Positions 20,766 through 32,800 of a DNA stretch of 64,000 bases are shown piece after piece. The stretch spans positions 186,001-250,000 of the forward strand of contig MU867087.1 in NCBI GenBank assembly GCA_033725935.1, written 5' to 3'. Source of the DNA: Cladorrhinum sp. PSN259 (Eukaryota; Ascomycota; Sordariomycetes; Sordariales; Podosporaceae). The first letter of the stretch is position 1. Each line of letters opens with the position of its first letter. The translations under genes were made by a program, and so were the position numbers. The notes beneath the pieces are model-generated. The model ran no database searches and was not told where the DNA came from. It saw only the letters and a program-made list of their open reading frames with translations.

Positions 20766-22505
20766 CTAGTCATTATCCTGGCCATATGCGTCCTCATATT
20801 GCCCCTCATTCAAGTCATTGTACCCATCCCAATCCTCAATTTCCTCCCTAACCACATCAAACAACTTGGCATGCTCGGTCATGACCTTCTCATCAAACAC
20901 CAAGGCGAGATTGTCGTGCCTCCACAAGTTCGAGAACCTCTGCATCGACTCGGCACCATCCAACCAGGCCGAATTTTTATTCAGATGAGAAATGAAGTCA
21001 AAGACCTTCCACCCTTCCATGTCGACGTTGCCATGACGCAGTCCCATGACGGGCCAGGGGACGACATCCTCGCCCGAGAGTTTGTTCTCCGAGTCCTCGT
21101 CAAAGGTGTTGCACATCTTCTCCTCAATAACCGTCCACTCGCCCATGAATGCGCGCAAGCTCAAGTCCTTGATGAGGGATTCCTTCTCCTCGAGTTCCTG
21201 CTGACGAGCTTCGGCCTCCCCCTCCATCTCCTTGACCGTTGTGCGGAACTCATCCTCGGCGGCCATGAGGTCCGAGACTGCCTTGTCACGCTGTCCAGAC
21301 ATAATCGCCAGCTGGGACAGCGTTTTCTTGTAAGCCTCGACCGCTTCGTTTCGCACATCGAGGACTCTGCGGACCTGATAGTCTCGATCCTCCTCTTGTT
21401 TGACCCGGAGCTCTTCTTCCATCTTCTTCCGCTCCTTGAGCAGCAAGTCTATCCGGTCGCACAGCCAACGGGCCTTGTCGCGGTCTTCTGTCGCACCCTT
21501 CAGCTTGGACAGTGCTTCATCGCGATCCTTGACCGCCTTGTCCCGGGCGTCGAGGGCTTCGCGAGCCTGGTCGACTTGGGCGTCGCGAGCCTGAAGCGCC
21601 TCATCTCGTTCCCGAGTCATGGCCTGGAGAGCCTTGGTCAGTTGGGTGTGCTCAGTTTCCAGGACGGAAATGTTCTTCTTGTGGTTGCCGATTTTCTCCT
21701 TGTAGTTCTGCACCTCCTTCCGAGCAGCTTCGAACATTGAGACGATGAGCTTGTATCGGTCGTCGGCCTCGTCGGCCGGCTGGCGCTCCTTGTCGTGGCC
21801 CTCTTTCCACGCGTTCAGCTCCGAGGTCTTGTCCTGGATGACCTTGTCGCGGACCTGGGTGACACACTGGAGCTGCTTGGACAGGTCGTCGCTCATGCGA
21901 TCGGAAGCTTGATCGCGATCCCGAGCCCGAGAGAGAGCGCGGTCCCGCTCCTTGGTGGTTGCCTCCAGCTCGTCACGGAGCGTCCGTTGAGTCTTTTGCA
22001 CGTATTCGAGGTGCCCAAGAGCACCGTCACGGTAGTTGGTGAGGTCCTGCATCTCCTTGAAGATGTCATCGAGTTTCTCGGCGTGACTGACCTCCAGGCT
22101 TTCGTACTGCTCACACAGGTCGTCGTAATCGTCGTGCAACTGGACAAGATCAAATTGCAGTCGGTCGAGTTCAGCGACGTGAGCATTGTCCCGACGGTTG
22201 AGCTCCTGAACGGCCGCGTCTCGTGCCTTGGCCACCACCTGCAGGTACTCCTGGAACCTGAAAAACAGCTTCTTCAAAGCGTTGAGTTTGTTCAAGGCCT
22301 GCGTCCCCGTCTCTTCATCACCAGCTACCTCCTCCATCTTCCAAAGCATCATCAGAGCGCCGTCGTGGAGCTGGTCAAGCGTGTTGCGGAGCGCGTTAAG
22401 CGGCTCGGCGCTGGATACAGCCGCGTAGTTCATCGCGCGCAAGCCCCCCAGGCGAATTGCGAGCTCGACCTGCTCCTGCATACTCGAAATAGTCTCCGGG
22501 TCCAT
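20766..22505 (-). CDS. long coiled-coil protein (hypothetical)
   Basis: Intronless, 579 aa from the first ATG (MDPETISSMQEQ). The frame extends upstream only with a non-ATG codon. Residues about 60-440 are almost continuous charged heptads (RDKA/RDEAL/RDRALSRARDRD-type repeats) predicting a long coiled coil; a non-coiled segment with WRHDNLALVFDEK and an acidic tail follow. No known catalytic domain is recognised; tropomyosin- or SMC-like composition reflects the coil, not homology. A structural or scaffold role is inference. The frame continues past the TAG. Confidence 0.75.
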   Translation of the reverse strand: MDPETISSMQEQVELAIRLGGLRAMNYAAVSSAEPLNALRNTLDQLHDGALMMLWKMEEVAGDEETGTQALNKLNALKKLFFRFQEYLQVVAKARDAAVQELNRRDNAHVAELDRLQFDLVQLHDDYDDLCEQYESLEVSHAEKLDDIFKEMQDLTNYRDGALGHLEYVQKTQRTLRDELEATTKERDRALSRARDRDQASDRMSDDLSKQLQCVTQVRDKVIQDKTSELNAWKEGHDKERQPADEADDRYKLIVSMFEAARKEVQNYKEKIGNHKKNISVLETEHTQLTKALQAMTRERDEALQARDAQVDQAREALDARDKAVKDRDEALSKLKGATEDRDKARWLCDRIDLLLKERKKMEEELRVKQEEDRDYQVRRVLDVRNEAVEAYKKTLSQLAIMSGQRDKAVSDLMAAEDEFRTTVKEMEGEAEARQQELEEKESLIKDLSLRAFMGEWTVIEEKMCNTFDEDSENKLSGEDVVPWPVMGLRHGNVDMEGWKVFDFISHLNKNSAWLDGAESMQRFSNLWRHDNLALVFDEKVMTEHAKLFDVVREEIEDWDGYNDLNEGQYEDAYGQDND

Positions 22506-24056
22506 CTTGAACTTGAAGGTTGTCAGTGAAACGGACTCTGGATCGACGATGTGTTTCGTAAGAATTAGCAAGAGAATACACACAAAGGATGTCTGGGGAT
22601 CTTATAGACTACTATGGTTCATTAAAATTTTTTTAAATTTTTTTTTTAAATCTCTCAACATGAAAGCTGGCCTCTTTCCTTCTCCTGCCATTCACTGACT
22701 CGTGCTCGTGTCAAAGATAGCAGCTTACTTTTCCGGCTATCCATCACGATCAGACCGCTGTGATACACCTAATCCAGCCATGAACCTTGTCAGAGTTCTT
22801 TTATTTATTTATTTATTTTTACGTAGCCACCAAAAGATTCAGGACGCTCCTAAAAATTGCTTGTACTCTTGACAATGTAATTATTATTCTTCGACAGAGA
22901 AACTCTTTGTTCTGTGGACTCTTCTCCTGGATACATGTATCTATTCCAACATACATCTTGCAGATGACACCGTGACAGCTTCATGTTATCACAAGACTTA
23001 CACAACGGTGGGTGGGGGTGGATCACACAGATACTTGCTCAGTAAACCATGGTTGATGTACATCTGGAACTTCAAAAACCTCTCAGCGGCTTCCCCATCT
23101 GATCTTATCACTCCATGGCACTCGATCCATTTCCATGAGACTCCACAACCACCAATGACTGCTGAGTAAACCACGGTTGATGTGTTTCTGGTGGCCCACT
23201 GCAGTGGATTACATCTCTTCTTATAAGTTTCTGGCGCTTGGTCTGTGTCTATCTGTCTCCAGTCCATCATCATGACCTGAAGCTTCCAATTTACAGATGT
23301 GGTCCATGTATCACGGGCAAAGAGGAACCAAAGTCTGAAATAATGTTGAACTTTGGCATCACCCATTGACATTGGCAGTAAAAAACACTTACACTCTTGA
23401 AGTGGATTAAAAGGATTTACGGGCGAGCGTCATCACTACACAAAAACATACATCTAAACTCCAAGACAGAACAGCGTGGGTATGAGAAAGATGGAATAGG
23501 CAATGGCAGGCTGGGTCTGATCTTAGGGACCACATGTACGAAGGCAATGTCGGTAATATTGTTGAGTTGGCCTTGGATGCAGTGTGGAAGAGAAAGACGT
23601 GGTCTGGTCTGGAAGACCTGAGTGGGAAAAGGCTGCGGCATACTGCAGCAAACGTAACGAATGACTCTGCTTATCTGTGTTGCTAAGAAGGGCGATACGG
23701 TCCAAGCACACACATACATATATAAAAATAAAAAAAGATTTAAAAAAGATTTTTAAAAAAAAAAGGGATTACTTGTCGTGCTCAATGTTTTTCGGCACCA
23801 AACCACAATCATGTGCTCAGCACTCTCCGGCGACGACACGACACATGACAATCATGTGCCAAAAGCCTCAACCAGACAATTCCAAAAACTTACGGTTCCC
23901 ACAACTCCAAGCAGAGCAGCCACGATCGTCATGACACTCAAAAAAATGAACTGACAGGCACCACACATTCTTATCTCAATTTTATTTTGCGTATGCTAAA
24001 AGCCAGAATCCACTGCCGGCAAGACAGGAAGAAACTGATACACATTCACCAAAACC

Positions 24057-24085
<29 letters not shown>
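24057..24085. repeat. poly-A tract (29 bp)
   Basis: Uninterrupted run of 29 adenines. Confidence 0.95.
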
Positions 24086-24087
<2 letters not shown>

Positions 24088-24429
24088 AAGCCAAAGGACA
24101 GGAGCCCCAACCACGCTCTTGTCAGTGGTACACACAAAAACCATCACTTTCATGCCAAGCCATGCATGCTTTCATGTCCTCCGCCGTGATCTTTGTACCT
24201 CCTGCTTTCTGTTGTTGTGTATGTATGAGATTGTGACTGTGCGTGCGTCGCGTGTGTTGAGGGGGGGGGGGGGAAAAGAAGAAGAAAAAAACCCCAAGCG
24301 TAAGCGCAAGCGCAAAAGACAGAGTTCAAATGGCATCGGGAGAGTGACTGTGTTGTGTGTTGTCTTCAAGAAAGAGTGTGTGTTGTGTGCAATTGTCGTG
24401 TATGTCATGTGCGTGTTGTGTATGTTTTC

Positions 24430-24431
<2 letters not shown>

Positions 24432-24465
<34 letters not shown>
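24432..24465. repeat. (CT)n microsatellite
   Basis: About 17 uninterrupted CT units, flanked by TG-rich sequence. Confidence 0.95.
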
Positions 24466-24469
<4 letters not shown>

Positions 24470-25571
24470 TGGATGTGTTGGATGTGTGCGTTGTTGTGTG
24501 TCCGCGTCTGTGTGCGTGCGTGTTGTGTGTCGTGGGTGCCGATAGAGAGTTGTGAAGAATGTGTCCGCCACTACCGTCCTTGTTTCCCACCATCACCCGT
24601 GTGCGTCCTCCTCCTCCTCCAGCTGTATCCTCCTCCTCCACCACCCATGTTCTCCACTACCGTCCTTGTCCTCCATCACACCGCTTTTGTCTTTGATCAT
24701 CACTTGTTTCCTCTTCCACCACCACCTGTATCCTCCACCACACCACCTCAGTCCCACACCATCCACAACCCCCCAGTCCGTCCGCCCCCCTCTCCCACCT
24801 TGACCCTCACCAGCGCCACAGGTGAGATCATCGACGGTTGCCAACGGTTGCCAGCCGCTGCCGTCTACTCAGCTGTTTGTTGTTGTCGAATCGCTGTTCT
24901 GTTGCGATAGTGATGTTGATGTTAACAACGCCGCTGTTCTGTTGCGACGATGATGTTGGTGTTGATGTGATGTTGATGCCGTTGATGATAATGCTGCTGT
25001 TCTGTTCTACAACGATGTTGATAATGCCGCCGTTATGTTGAGACAGTGATGTTGGTGTTGATGATGTTGATGCCGCTGTTCTGTCGCGACGATGATGTTG
25101 GTGTTGACCGAGCATCGGTGTGCGTGTGCGTGCGTGCGTGTGTGTGTGTGTCGGCACTCTCATATCCCTGATCTAATGTGTTGATTGTGGCTGGTGATCA
25201 TCATGGAGATGGACTCAGATGATGATCGAGGTAGCTGCCCCTGCTGATATTGTTGATGTCATGTCATGTTGTCGACTGCTGCCCATTGATGATGTTGATG
25301 GAATGTCGTGTTGCTGACTGTTGACCCTGTTGATGATATTCTTGTTTGAGTTACAGCATTATCGGGCATAACCGGAAGGAAAAAAAAACCCCGGCCCCCG
25401 AACAATTATACATGGCTCGATTGATAAGGCACGACTCGGTCGAAGGCACCACGACGACGCCCACAACCTGTTGATAGTATGTGATGCTGCGAACTGATGT
25501 TGATGATGCAGTCACTGGATCGATGTGGTCGATGAGATGAATGTGTGCGGTGTGTACTGATAAATCTTTGA

Positions 25572-25674
25572 TCAACGTGCGGCGATGGCTGCCCAGCTGT
25601 TGACGAGAGCCCCCCCACAGCCTTGGATCTTTGCCTTGGCGTTGAAAGGGACGGGTTTGTTGCTGCTGGTGGAT

Positions 25675-25738
<64 letters not shown>

Positions 25739-26381
25739 CAAAGTGCTTGGCGGCAGCAGCAGTGGTGATGGAGGGGACTGCTGACTTCCGAGTCTTATGG
25801 CTCTGCAGCAGCTTTTGAACCATGATCCATCGGTCACACCTCTTTGCCATGTCAGCTTGGAGCTCCTTCAGGCTGCTAGAATCCATCTGCAGCAGACGGA
25901 CCGAACGGCCTTGGCGAGCCTTGGTGAAGACTCCAAGAACGCTAACCGGCACGACGTAGGCACCCTGGATGTTGACCCACGACGTCTCGGGTTTGGGAAA
26001 CGAACTCCCAGCGCGAAGACGCAGGGCCGGACGGTTGGCGCATCCAGGGCCGCGGTAAAGCTCGCACCCTTCGAAAGATCGAAACGAGGTGGGCTTGTGC
26101 CGCGACTGGCGGGGGTTTTTCCAAGGTGGGAGAAAGTTGTTGTACTCCCCCGAACCGTACGCGGACACAGTGGTCACCAGTACGTGGGAAGAGCTTGGCG
26201 AGAGGCGGCGGACGATGATGACTGGGTGTCCGGTCGCGATTTCGGGAATGTGCCCGAAACGCTGGCCCGGACGAGGGTCGATGAGCTCGTGTCGCTCGTG
26301 GATGGTGTATTCGGCGCTGGGACGGAGGTATGCGATGTCTCCCTCCGCCCAGGTGCCCGTCGGGTTGTTGCATTGAGACAT
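25572..26381 (-). CDS. hypothetical protein with poly-asparagine tract
   Basis: Intronless, 269 aa from ATG at 26381. Residues about 1-170 look like a folded domain: GDIAYLRPSAEY, a GHPVIIVRR strand, VLVTTVSAYG, then YNNFLPPWKNPRQS, and ANIQGAYVVPV-like strands. This layout resembles uncharacterised fungal proteins with a GHP(V/C)(V/I) motif, but I cannot name a family. A helix (LKELQADMAKRCDRWI) follows, then about 20 consecutive Asn from a GTT/AAC microsatellite and a short basic tail. The Asn run is probably length-variable between strains. Confidence 0.65.
25675..25738. repeat. (GTT)n microsatellite encoding poly-Asn on the minus strand
   Basis: About 21 GTT units inside the preceding hypothetical gene; AAC codons on the coding strand. 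Confidence 0.95.
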
Positions 26382-27805
26382 TTTGGTGGATACTGTTGCA
26401 ACATGACAGACTTGTTAGGTTGTTGAACTGGAAATAGAACTGTAGTAACGAGAAAAGAAGACTGCAAGAGAGAGATGGCGGATACGGACTGGTGTTAGAT
26501 GACAGGCCTGTTGTTGATGCTGTTGTTATTGCTGCTGCTGCTACTGTCGTTGTTGTTGGCGTTGTTTCTTCTCAACGTCATGATGGCAGGCTTCTTGAAC
26601 GAGGAAAGAATGGAAGTATAAAAAGAGAAGACGAAGTTTTTGGGGGGCGGGACGTGGTTTTATGCTTGGTCTGACATTCAACTTTGGCCGGACGTCCTTC
26701 ACCCTGACTTGTATATTCCTCAAGACTTTGGAACTGCGACTTGAGCTTAAAAATAATAACCTTAAAAAGATATCTCACGGTTCATGACTGTGACATGTTG
26801 AGGACAACTCTGAACGGCGACAACCTGCAACACCGAGCAACTCAGTGTGCCCTGAGGCTGGTATCAAAAAGCTATTGTTTACTCGACTCTAAACAAAAGG
26901 GGTTCATTTAGAATATATGTGATATGTCAAAGCTCCTCGCTTTGGAGTTGCCAGTTAACCTGAACTCAGTCTTACAACTTCCCGTGAACTCAGACTTTTG
27001 GTAATCTAAACTTCTTCGTCAATCAAAGTCGACACACGTAAGCTTGGCCAAAAATTGAGTTGATATTGGTCAGCTGATTCAGTTGTCAATCAAGATTTTC
27101 TTTTTGGTGTATTTAGACTTGTGATTTTACCGCTAACAGTTTTCAGCCACTCGACGCCTTTTGCTCAGAACAGGAAAATAATTGTGTCAAGACCGGTTCA
27201 CTTCTTCTTTCTCCTTCTCTCCCTTGCTTCGTGGCTATCAAAATTTTTTTTTTTTTCTGACGTCAAAAGGGGCGAACCATGGCCAAAGTGGGGAGGAAGG
27301 GTTGAGGAATGGAGCAGTAATAAGCTCAAGCTGCGTGTCAGAGACCCTGCTTTCCCTTCAATTGTCGATCCCACTTCCCCGCCCTGCGCATTTGAATTCG
27401 CCCAAACAGCATGTCTCAGCCGACCATTGACCTTGTTCATTTTTTAGGGAGTAATAAGGGATGTGCCGAAACTCCTTGGTGCGTTTATTATCTCGTGGAT
27501 TACAAGCCAATATCTTGGTTTACACTGTGCTGGCTGGTGGCCCTTGGTCTAAACGTAGTTTCACTGCTCGCACAAACACTCAAACTCCAAATCCATATAT
27601 ATCCAACAAATGCCCTGGTTGAGGATCACTCACCAACAAAATTTTCCACTAATTAAAGCCTGGATGCACTCAGGCACCATGGTTCTCCTTCTCTTAATAC
27701 CTAGCAGTAGTTTAAAAAAGAAGATAGATTATCTCATTACTTCCTAGAATCAACTAGAACCCCCATCTTCAGCCTTCCATACATATCCGCCACACTCAAT
27801 CTTTA
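26382..27805. other. gene-free stretch
   Basis: 1.4 kb with no supported gene. The promoter of the poly-Asn protein lies at the left. Poly-T at about 27245-27256; an 81-codon plus-strand frame near 27411 has no recognisable features. Confidence 0.4.
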
Positions 27806-28886
27806 CTAATTAGCCCGCCCAACCAACCTCCTCAACGGGCCACACAAATCCTTCACGCTCCGCATATCCCGGGGCACAGAATGCCCCTTGCCATGATCAA
27901 ACATCTCGCTAGTCTCCTCATCGCAAATGTTAAATAGCGCCTTGCTGGCCAGCATGTAAGGATCGTGACACCCAATCACGTGCAAGGTCGGAACGTCAAT
28001 GACCTCATCCGTCTCGTCGCACAAGATAATATCGTACCCGCTCTTTTCGTCCTTTCTGGAAAAGGGGGGCCACCCGCCCATGAAGATCGCGCACTTGAGT
28101 CGTCTTTCCTTCCCCTCTCTCTTGGCACGTTTTCCTTCCTCCAGCAAAACGGTAGCGGCCGTCATTGCTCCTTCCGAGTATCCCAGGATTCCCTGGTTTT
28201 ATTGTCAGTTTACCCTCCGTTATCTGATCTTGGTAAATGTCGAATAATGTTTCCCAGGATTATCCAGCCAGAATATTTGCAACAACTTTAATCGACATGA
28301 ACTGTGAGAAAAAAAGAAAAAAGAAGTTACGTAAAAACAAACATGGAAAAAAGGGGATGAATGACAAGAAAACGACTTACTGCAATGTCAGGATCCTCAT
28401 CAATCTCTCTCAACAATTGATCAACAGCCCTTGTGACGCTCTCACTGACAAGAGGATACCGATCTCTAACTGTCACCAGCTGCCTCAGCGTATCCTCCGC
28501 GGTCCCGGCATCGGCAGGGAAGTCCCTCAGCGTCTGGGGATCATCCCGATCAAACATTGTGTCCGTTTCAATAAACTTGTACAGCTTTCCAACCCCAAAA
28601 TTATTGACAAACGTTTCGGGTGGATAAACCTCGTTCAGTCCCTGGGTCCACGCAAAAGTTGCAATGCCCTGCCGTTCGACTTCTTGTGCAAAGGGCCCTA
28701 ATTGCGCTTTGAATCCCTAATCATGTCGAAAAAAGAAAAACAAAAATGTTAGACATTGTAGTGAAGGTTGAAAGTGTATGATCACAGGTAAGAAAGTGGG
28801 TCATCTGGTTCAAACAAATTTCCTCTCTTGGCGGAGTTACTCACCTCCGCATTGCTGTAGGCCCCAGGCAGGCAAAGAAACTTCAT
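27806..28886 (-). CDS. FSH1-family serine hydrolase (LovG/CitA-like), PKS partner
   Basis: CDS complement(join(27806..28192,28381..28716,28845..28886)), 254 aa, all introns in phase 0. Exon 1 encodes MKFLCLPGAYSNAE, the hallmark N-terminus of fungal FSH1 hydrolases. The nucleophile is Ser132 in GYSEGA at the start of exon 3, the acid is in HVIGCHDPY, and the catalytic His is in DHGKGHSVP. The FSH1 family includes LovG and CitA, which release products from polyketide synthases lacking a release domain. The gene is divergent from such a PKS across a 967-bp shared promoter, so product off-loading or editing is the likely role (inference). Cytosolic. Confidence 0.92.
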
Positions 28887-29853
28887 CTTTGATGAAAATG
28901 TCTCGCTAATGACTTCCAGAAATATCATGCAGTAAACTCTGACTGACTGCTGATCAATCCGTCGAGATGGTGTGGGGGATGAGGTGAGTTGATACCAAAA
29001 AGTATTTATGTCCAAAACAGCCTCAAACTTTCCCCGCAAATTCTTCAAAATGCCATGTTCTCTCCATCAGTAAAAAAAGGAACGGAACCAAGTTTGGGAG
29101 AAATCAAGTCCGCTCTCAGCCATGTTTATCTTGTCTCGCACCGGGCCGGGGTTTCTCCCTTGCAGAAGTTTCCCCGGCTGTCGTTCAGGTGATCGTCACG
29201 TTTGGGGGTATCTTTATTCATGTGGCAGCTATGTCCCCTTCTGACGAAAATGCGTACAAAAACGGAACGGAACCAAGTTCTGGGAGAAACCAAGTCCGCA
29301 CTCAACCATTTTGTCTTGTCTTGAACCGGGCCGGGATTTCTCCCTTGCGGAAGTTTCTCCGGCTGTCGTTCAGGCGTGATCGTCACTTTTGGTATACGTC
29401 CCCTTTTGACAAAAAATGCGTAGTCAACCGAGACACGGCCCGTCGCGTTCACGAATTGGGACTTTCCACGACTCATCTTTACCCATATCCCAACAGCCCC
29501 GCATTCTCTGGTGGTCGATCCACGATCGGCGGACTTGCGTTATCCTCAACAATCGTCAACGATAAGCACTTGTTCCTATTCCAACTCCTTAGACTTCTGC
29601 ATCGAGATGTCCCTTGCGTCGGACCTGTGGGGGGAGTTACATCTCCCCAGCCTGTCGGCTTTGTGCTGGGGAATCCTCCTTGCCTGACTTTGATTCAAAA
29701 GAAAAGGGGCCTGGAGGTTTCTTCTTAAGATCCGGGCTCTCACCAGCTTGCTTCTTGGTTGAGACCGTTGACCAGGCCATCCTGACAAACAACACCTGAA
29801 AATACCACTCACCTTCTTCACGTGCGGAAGATCAGGAAGCAACAACTTTCAAG
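28887..29853. promoter_or_regulatory. shared bidirectional promoter of hydrolase and PKS
   Basis: 967 bp between two divergent ATGs. The centre holds an imperfect tandem duplication (29074-29422). Each copy contains GC-rich blocks (ACCGGGCCGGG, CTGTCGTTCAGG, and CCGG-type half-sites) that could bind a Zn2Cys6 factor; the actual factor is unknown. Confidence 0.55.
29074..29422. repeat. imperfect direct repeat (two copies, about 183 and 165 bp)
   Basis: Copy 1 at about 29074-29256 and copy 2 at about 29258-29422 share, in order, GGAACGGAACCAAGTT, CAAGTCCGC, TTGTCT, CGGGCCGGG, TTTCTCCCTTGC, GGCTGTCGTTCAGG, ATCGTCAC and ATGCGTA. Most differences are transitions, plus one about 20-bp length difference. 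Confidence 0.88.
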
Positions 29854-32800
29854 ATGAGGTCTGGCAACGGTATCACCGGAACCCACTCGGTCCACGGCAA
29901 CGGGACTCAGAGCGCTGGTACGCATACAAACGGAACGAACGGCATGCACACTGATAGAACAAACACGAACGGTAATGTTGTCGGCAAAACTCCCATGCCC
30001 ATCGCCATTGTCGGCATGGCGTGTAAGCTCCCGGGGAATGTCTCGACCGTTGATGACTTTTGGCGATTGATGTCCATGGCCCGCGATGGCTGGTGCGAGA
30101 TTCCCAAGGATCGATGCTTCAACACTGACGCCTATTATCACCCAAACCCAAGCAAGAAGGGATGTGTAAACACCAAGGCTGGATATTTTCTGCAGCAAGA
30201 CCCAACCTTATTCGATGCTCCATTCTTCAGCATGACTCGACAAGAAGCCGAGGCCATGGGTTTGTTGTCCCCCCTCCTGGCAAAGAAATATCAAAAAGAT
30301 AATGACTTACCCGAGTAGACCCTCAGCAAAGAATGCTTCTTGAAACAACATACGAAGCGCTAGAAACGGCTGGTATCCCAAAAGAATCCATAGTCGGAAA
30401 GAATGTGGGCGTGTTCATTGGTGCTGCGCCGTCAGACTATCACCTCGGCGCCTTGCGCGATCTGGATACTGTACCGATGTTCGATTCAACAGGGTAAGTC
30501 CTGTGCCGATTTTCTTCTTTCTGAATTCAGCCAACAGAGCCTCTTTAGTAACCACCCCGCAATTCTTGCCGGCCGCATCTCCTACTACTTCGACCTTCGC
30601 GGCCCAGCCGTTGTCCTGGACACTGCTTGCTCCTCCTCCCTTTACGCACTTCATTCCGCCGTCCAGTCCATCCGCTCCGGCGAGTCTGAGCAGGCAATTG
30701 TTGCAGCTTGTCACTTGAACTTCCAACCTGACGATTGGGTTTCCATGAGTATGGGACATCTCTTTGCTGATTCCGGCAAAACATGCGCTTTCGACAATCG
30801 AGCCAAAAGTGGCTTCGTACGTGGTGAAGGAGCTGGAGCTTTGATCCTTAAACCACTAGACCAGGCCCTGAAGGATAACGACAAGATTCGTGCGGTCATT
30901 CGAAATTCCGGCACAAATCAGGACGGCAGGAGCGCTGGTGTGTTTTTACGTTGGCGGCTTTCGGCATTGATTTTCAGCTAACACCCGTCCAGGCATAACC
31001 TCACCGAACGGTCAGGCACAAGAACAACTCATGCGTGACGTATATGCTGGTGCCGGAATCAGCATCGATGCAGTCGGCTTTGTCGAAGCCCACGGAACGG
31101 GCACCAAGGTCGGCGATCCCATCGAAGCTACCGCTATTTACAACGTATTTGGGAAGAATCGCGCCAAGACCAACGCCAATGGGAGAAAGGCACCACCATT
31201 GTATATTGGGTCGGTAAAGAGTAACATTGGCCATCTTGAGAATGCTAGCGGTATAATGTCGGTCATCAAGGCGGCGCTGATGTTAGAGAGAGGGTTCATC
31301 CTGCCAAATGTCAATTTCGAGACAGCGAACGAAAAGATTCCACTCGATGAATGGAACATGAAGGTCCCAACAACTCAGCGACCATGGCCCCAAGATAAAA
31401 AGTACATCAGCTGCAACAACTTCGGTTTCGGTGGCTCAAACGCACACTGCGTCCTGGAACGAGCACCCTTACCCTCAGCACCTGCATCGTCCTTCATCCA
31501 GACCCCAGCAGCCGAAGCGCCCCAGCAAAAGATATTTACCCTCTCTGCCAACGATGAAGCAGCCGCCAAGCGCCTTATTCGTCAACTAGTCATCTTCCTT
31601 GAGGAACATCCCGAAATGTTCCAGACAACCGTCATTCGCAATCTGGCCTACACTCTGTGCCAAAGGCGGTCGCATTTGTCATGGAGAGTAGCGTTGGTCG
31701 GAGGGTCGACAAACGAGTTGGTGGAGGCGATGACTAGATTTGATATCAAGCCAATGCGTGCGCTCTCGTATGCCACCAAGCTTGCGTTTGCATTTACCGG
31801 TCAAGGCGCACAGTGGTATGGGATGGGAAGAGAGTTGCTCCAGGCATACCCCATTTTTGCCGACACCATCAAAGAAACGGATGCCTGCTTGAAGAAGTTC
31901 GGGTCCAACTTTTCGTTATTAGAGGAACTGTTGAGAGACAAGGACTCTTCTCGTGTCGACCAGGCCCACATCAGTCAGCCAATCTGCACAGCAGTGCAAA
32001 TCGGGCTGACGAACTTGTTGAACTCCTGGGGTATTCGCCCAGAGTCTGTTGTTGGCCACTCGAGCGGAGAGGTTGGCGCCGCCTATGCAGCGGGTGCTCT
32101 TAGCCTGGAGGATGCTATGGCCGTGGCCTACCACCGCGGTCAAGCCATTCTTCAGTTACCTGAGAAGCATCCTGACCTGAGGGGATCTATGATGGCTGTC
32201 GGTGCAGGGGCAGAAGAGATTCGTCCCCTTTTAAAGATTTTGCGCAATGGGGTAGCCGCCATTGCGTGTGAGAATTCGCCCGGATCAGTGACTGTCTCAG
32301 GAGATGAGCTTGCCATTGACGAGCTTGCTGCAGTGATCGAGGCTAAGAAGATGTTCCACCGCAAACTTCGAGTTGATTTCGCCTATCATTCCAAGCATAT
32401 GAACCTGATTGCCCAGACATATCTGAACGCCCTAAGAAAGGTCGACATCAAGCCTGTTGATAGGGGGGTCGAGTTCTTCTCTTCGTTGCACGGGAAACGA
32501 ATTGACATCAGCACGATTGATGCGTCTTACTGGGTGGACAACCTGACCTGCCCGGTCCTCTTCTCCTCAGCATCGCGGGCCATGCTGTTGAAGGGTGGGG
32601 AGCATGGAGCGCCGGATGTTGTGGTAGAAGTGGGACCGCATGCCGCACTCCAAGGACCCATCAAGCAGGTTCTAAAGGGCATCACTGGAAGAACAGCAAC
32701 AGCAACATATCTTCCCACCCTCATCCGCGGCAAGGATGCCACCACAACCATGGTCGAACTGTGCGCCGCATTGTACACTAAAGGCCAAGACCTCAACTAC

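Larger units (their letters stand above)
22506..25571. other. gene-free stretch rich in simple repeats
   Basis: 3 kb without a supported gene. The left part contains related copies of a short motif (GTAAACCAYGGTTGATGT at about 23043 and 23167). The right part (24057-25160) is dense in microsatellites: poly-A, poly-G, CT, TCC/ACC and GTTGAT-like runs. Apparent open frames there are low-complexity translations. Confidence 0.55.

Noticed and set aside
21795..22529. Plus-strand 244-codon frame
   Set aside because: Antisense shadow of the coiled-coil gene.
23987..24910. 307-codon plus-strand frame
   Set aside because: Composed of poly-Lys, CT-repeat and Pro/Ser/Thr low-complexity translations from microsatellites; no domain.
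25797..26426. Plus-strand frame over the poly-Asn gene
   Set aside because: Antisense shadow; the minus-strand frame has the stronger start and protein-like composition.
27411..27656. 81-codon plus-strand frame
   Set aside because: No recognisable domain or conserved composition; too short to support.
30260..30992. Apparent PKS frameshifts near its 5' end
   Set aside because: All three breaks are explained by normal introns whose removal restores KS motifs.
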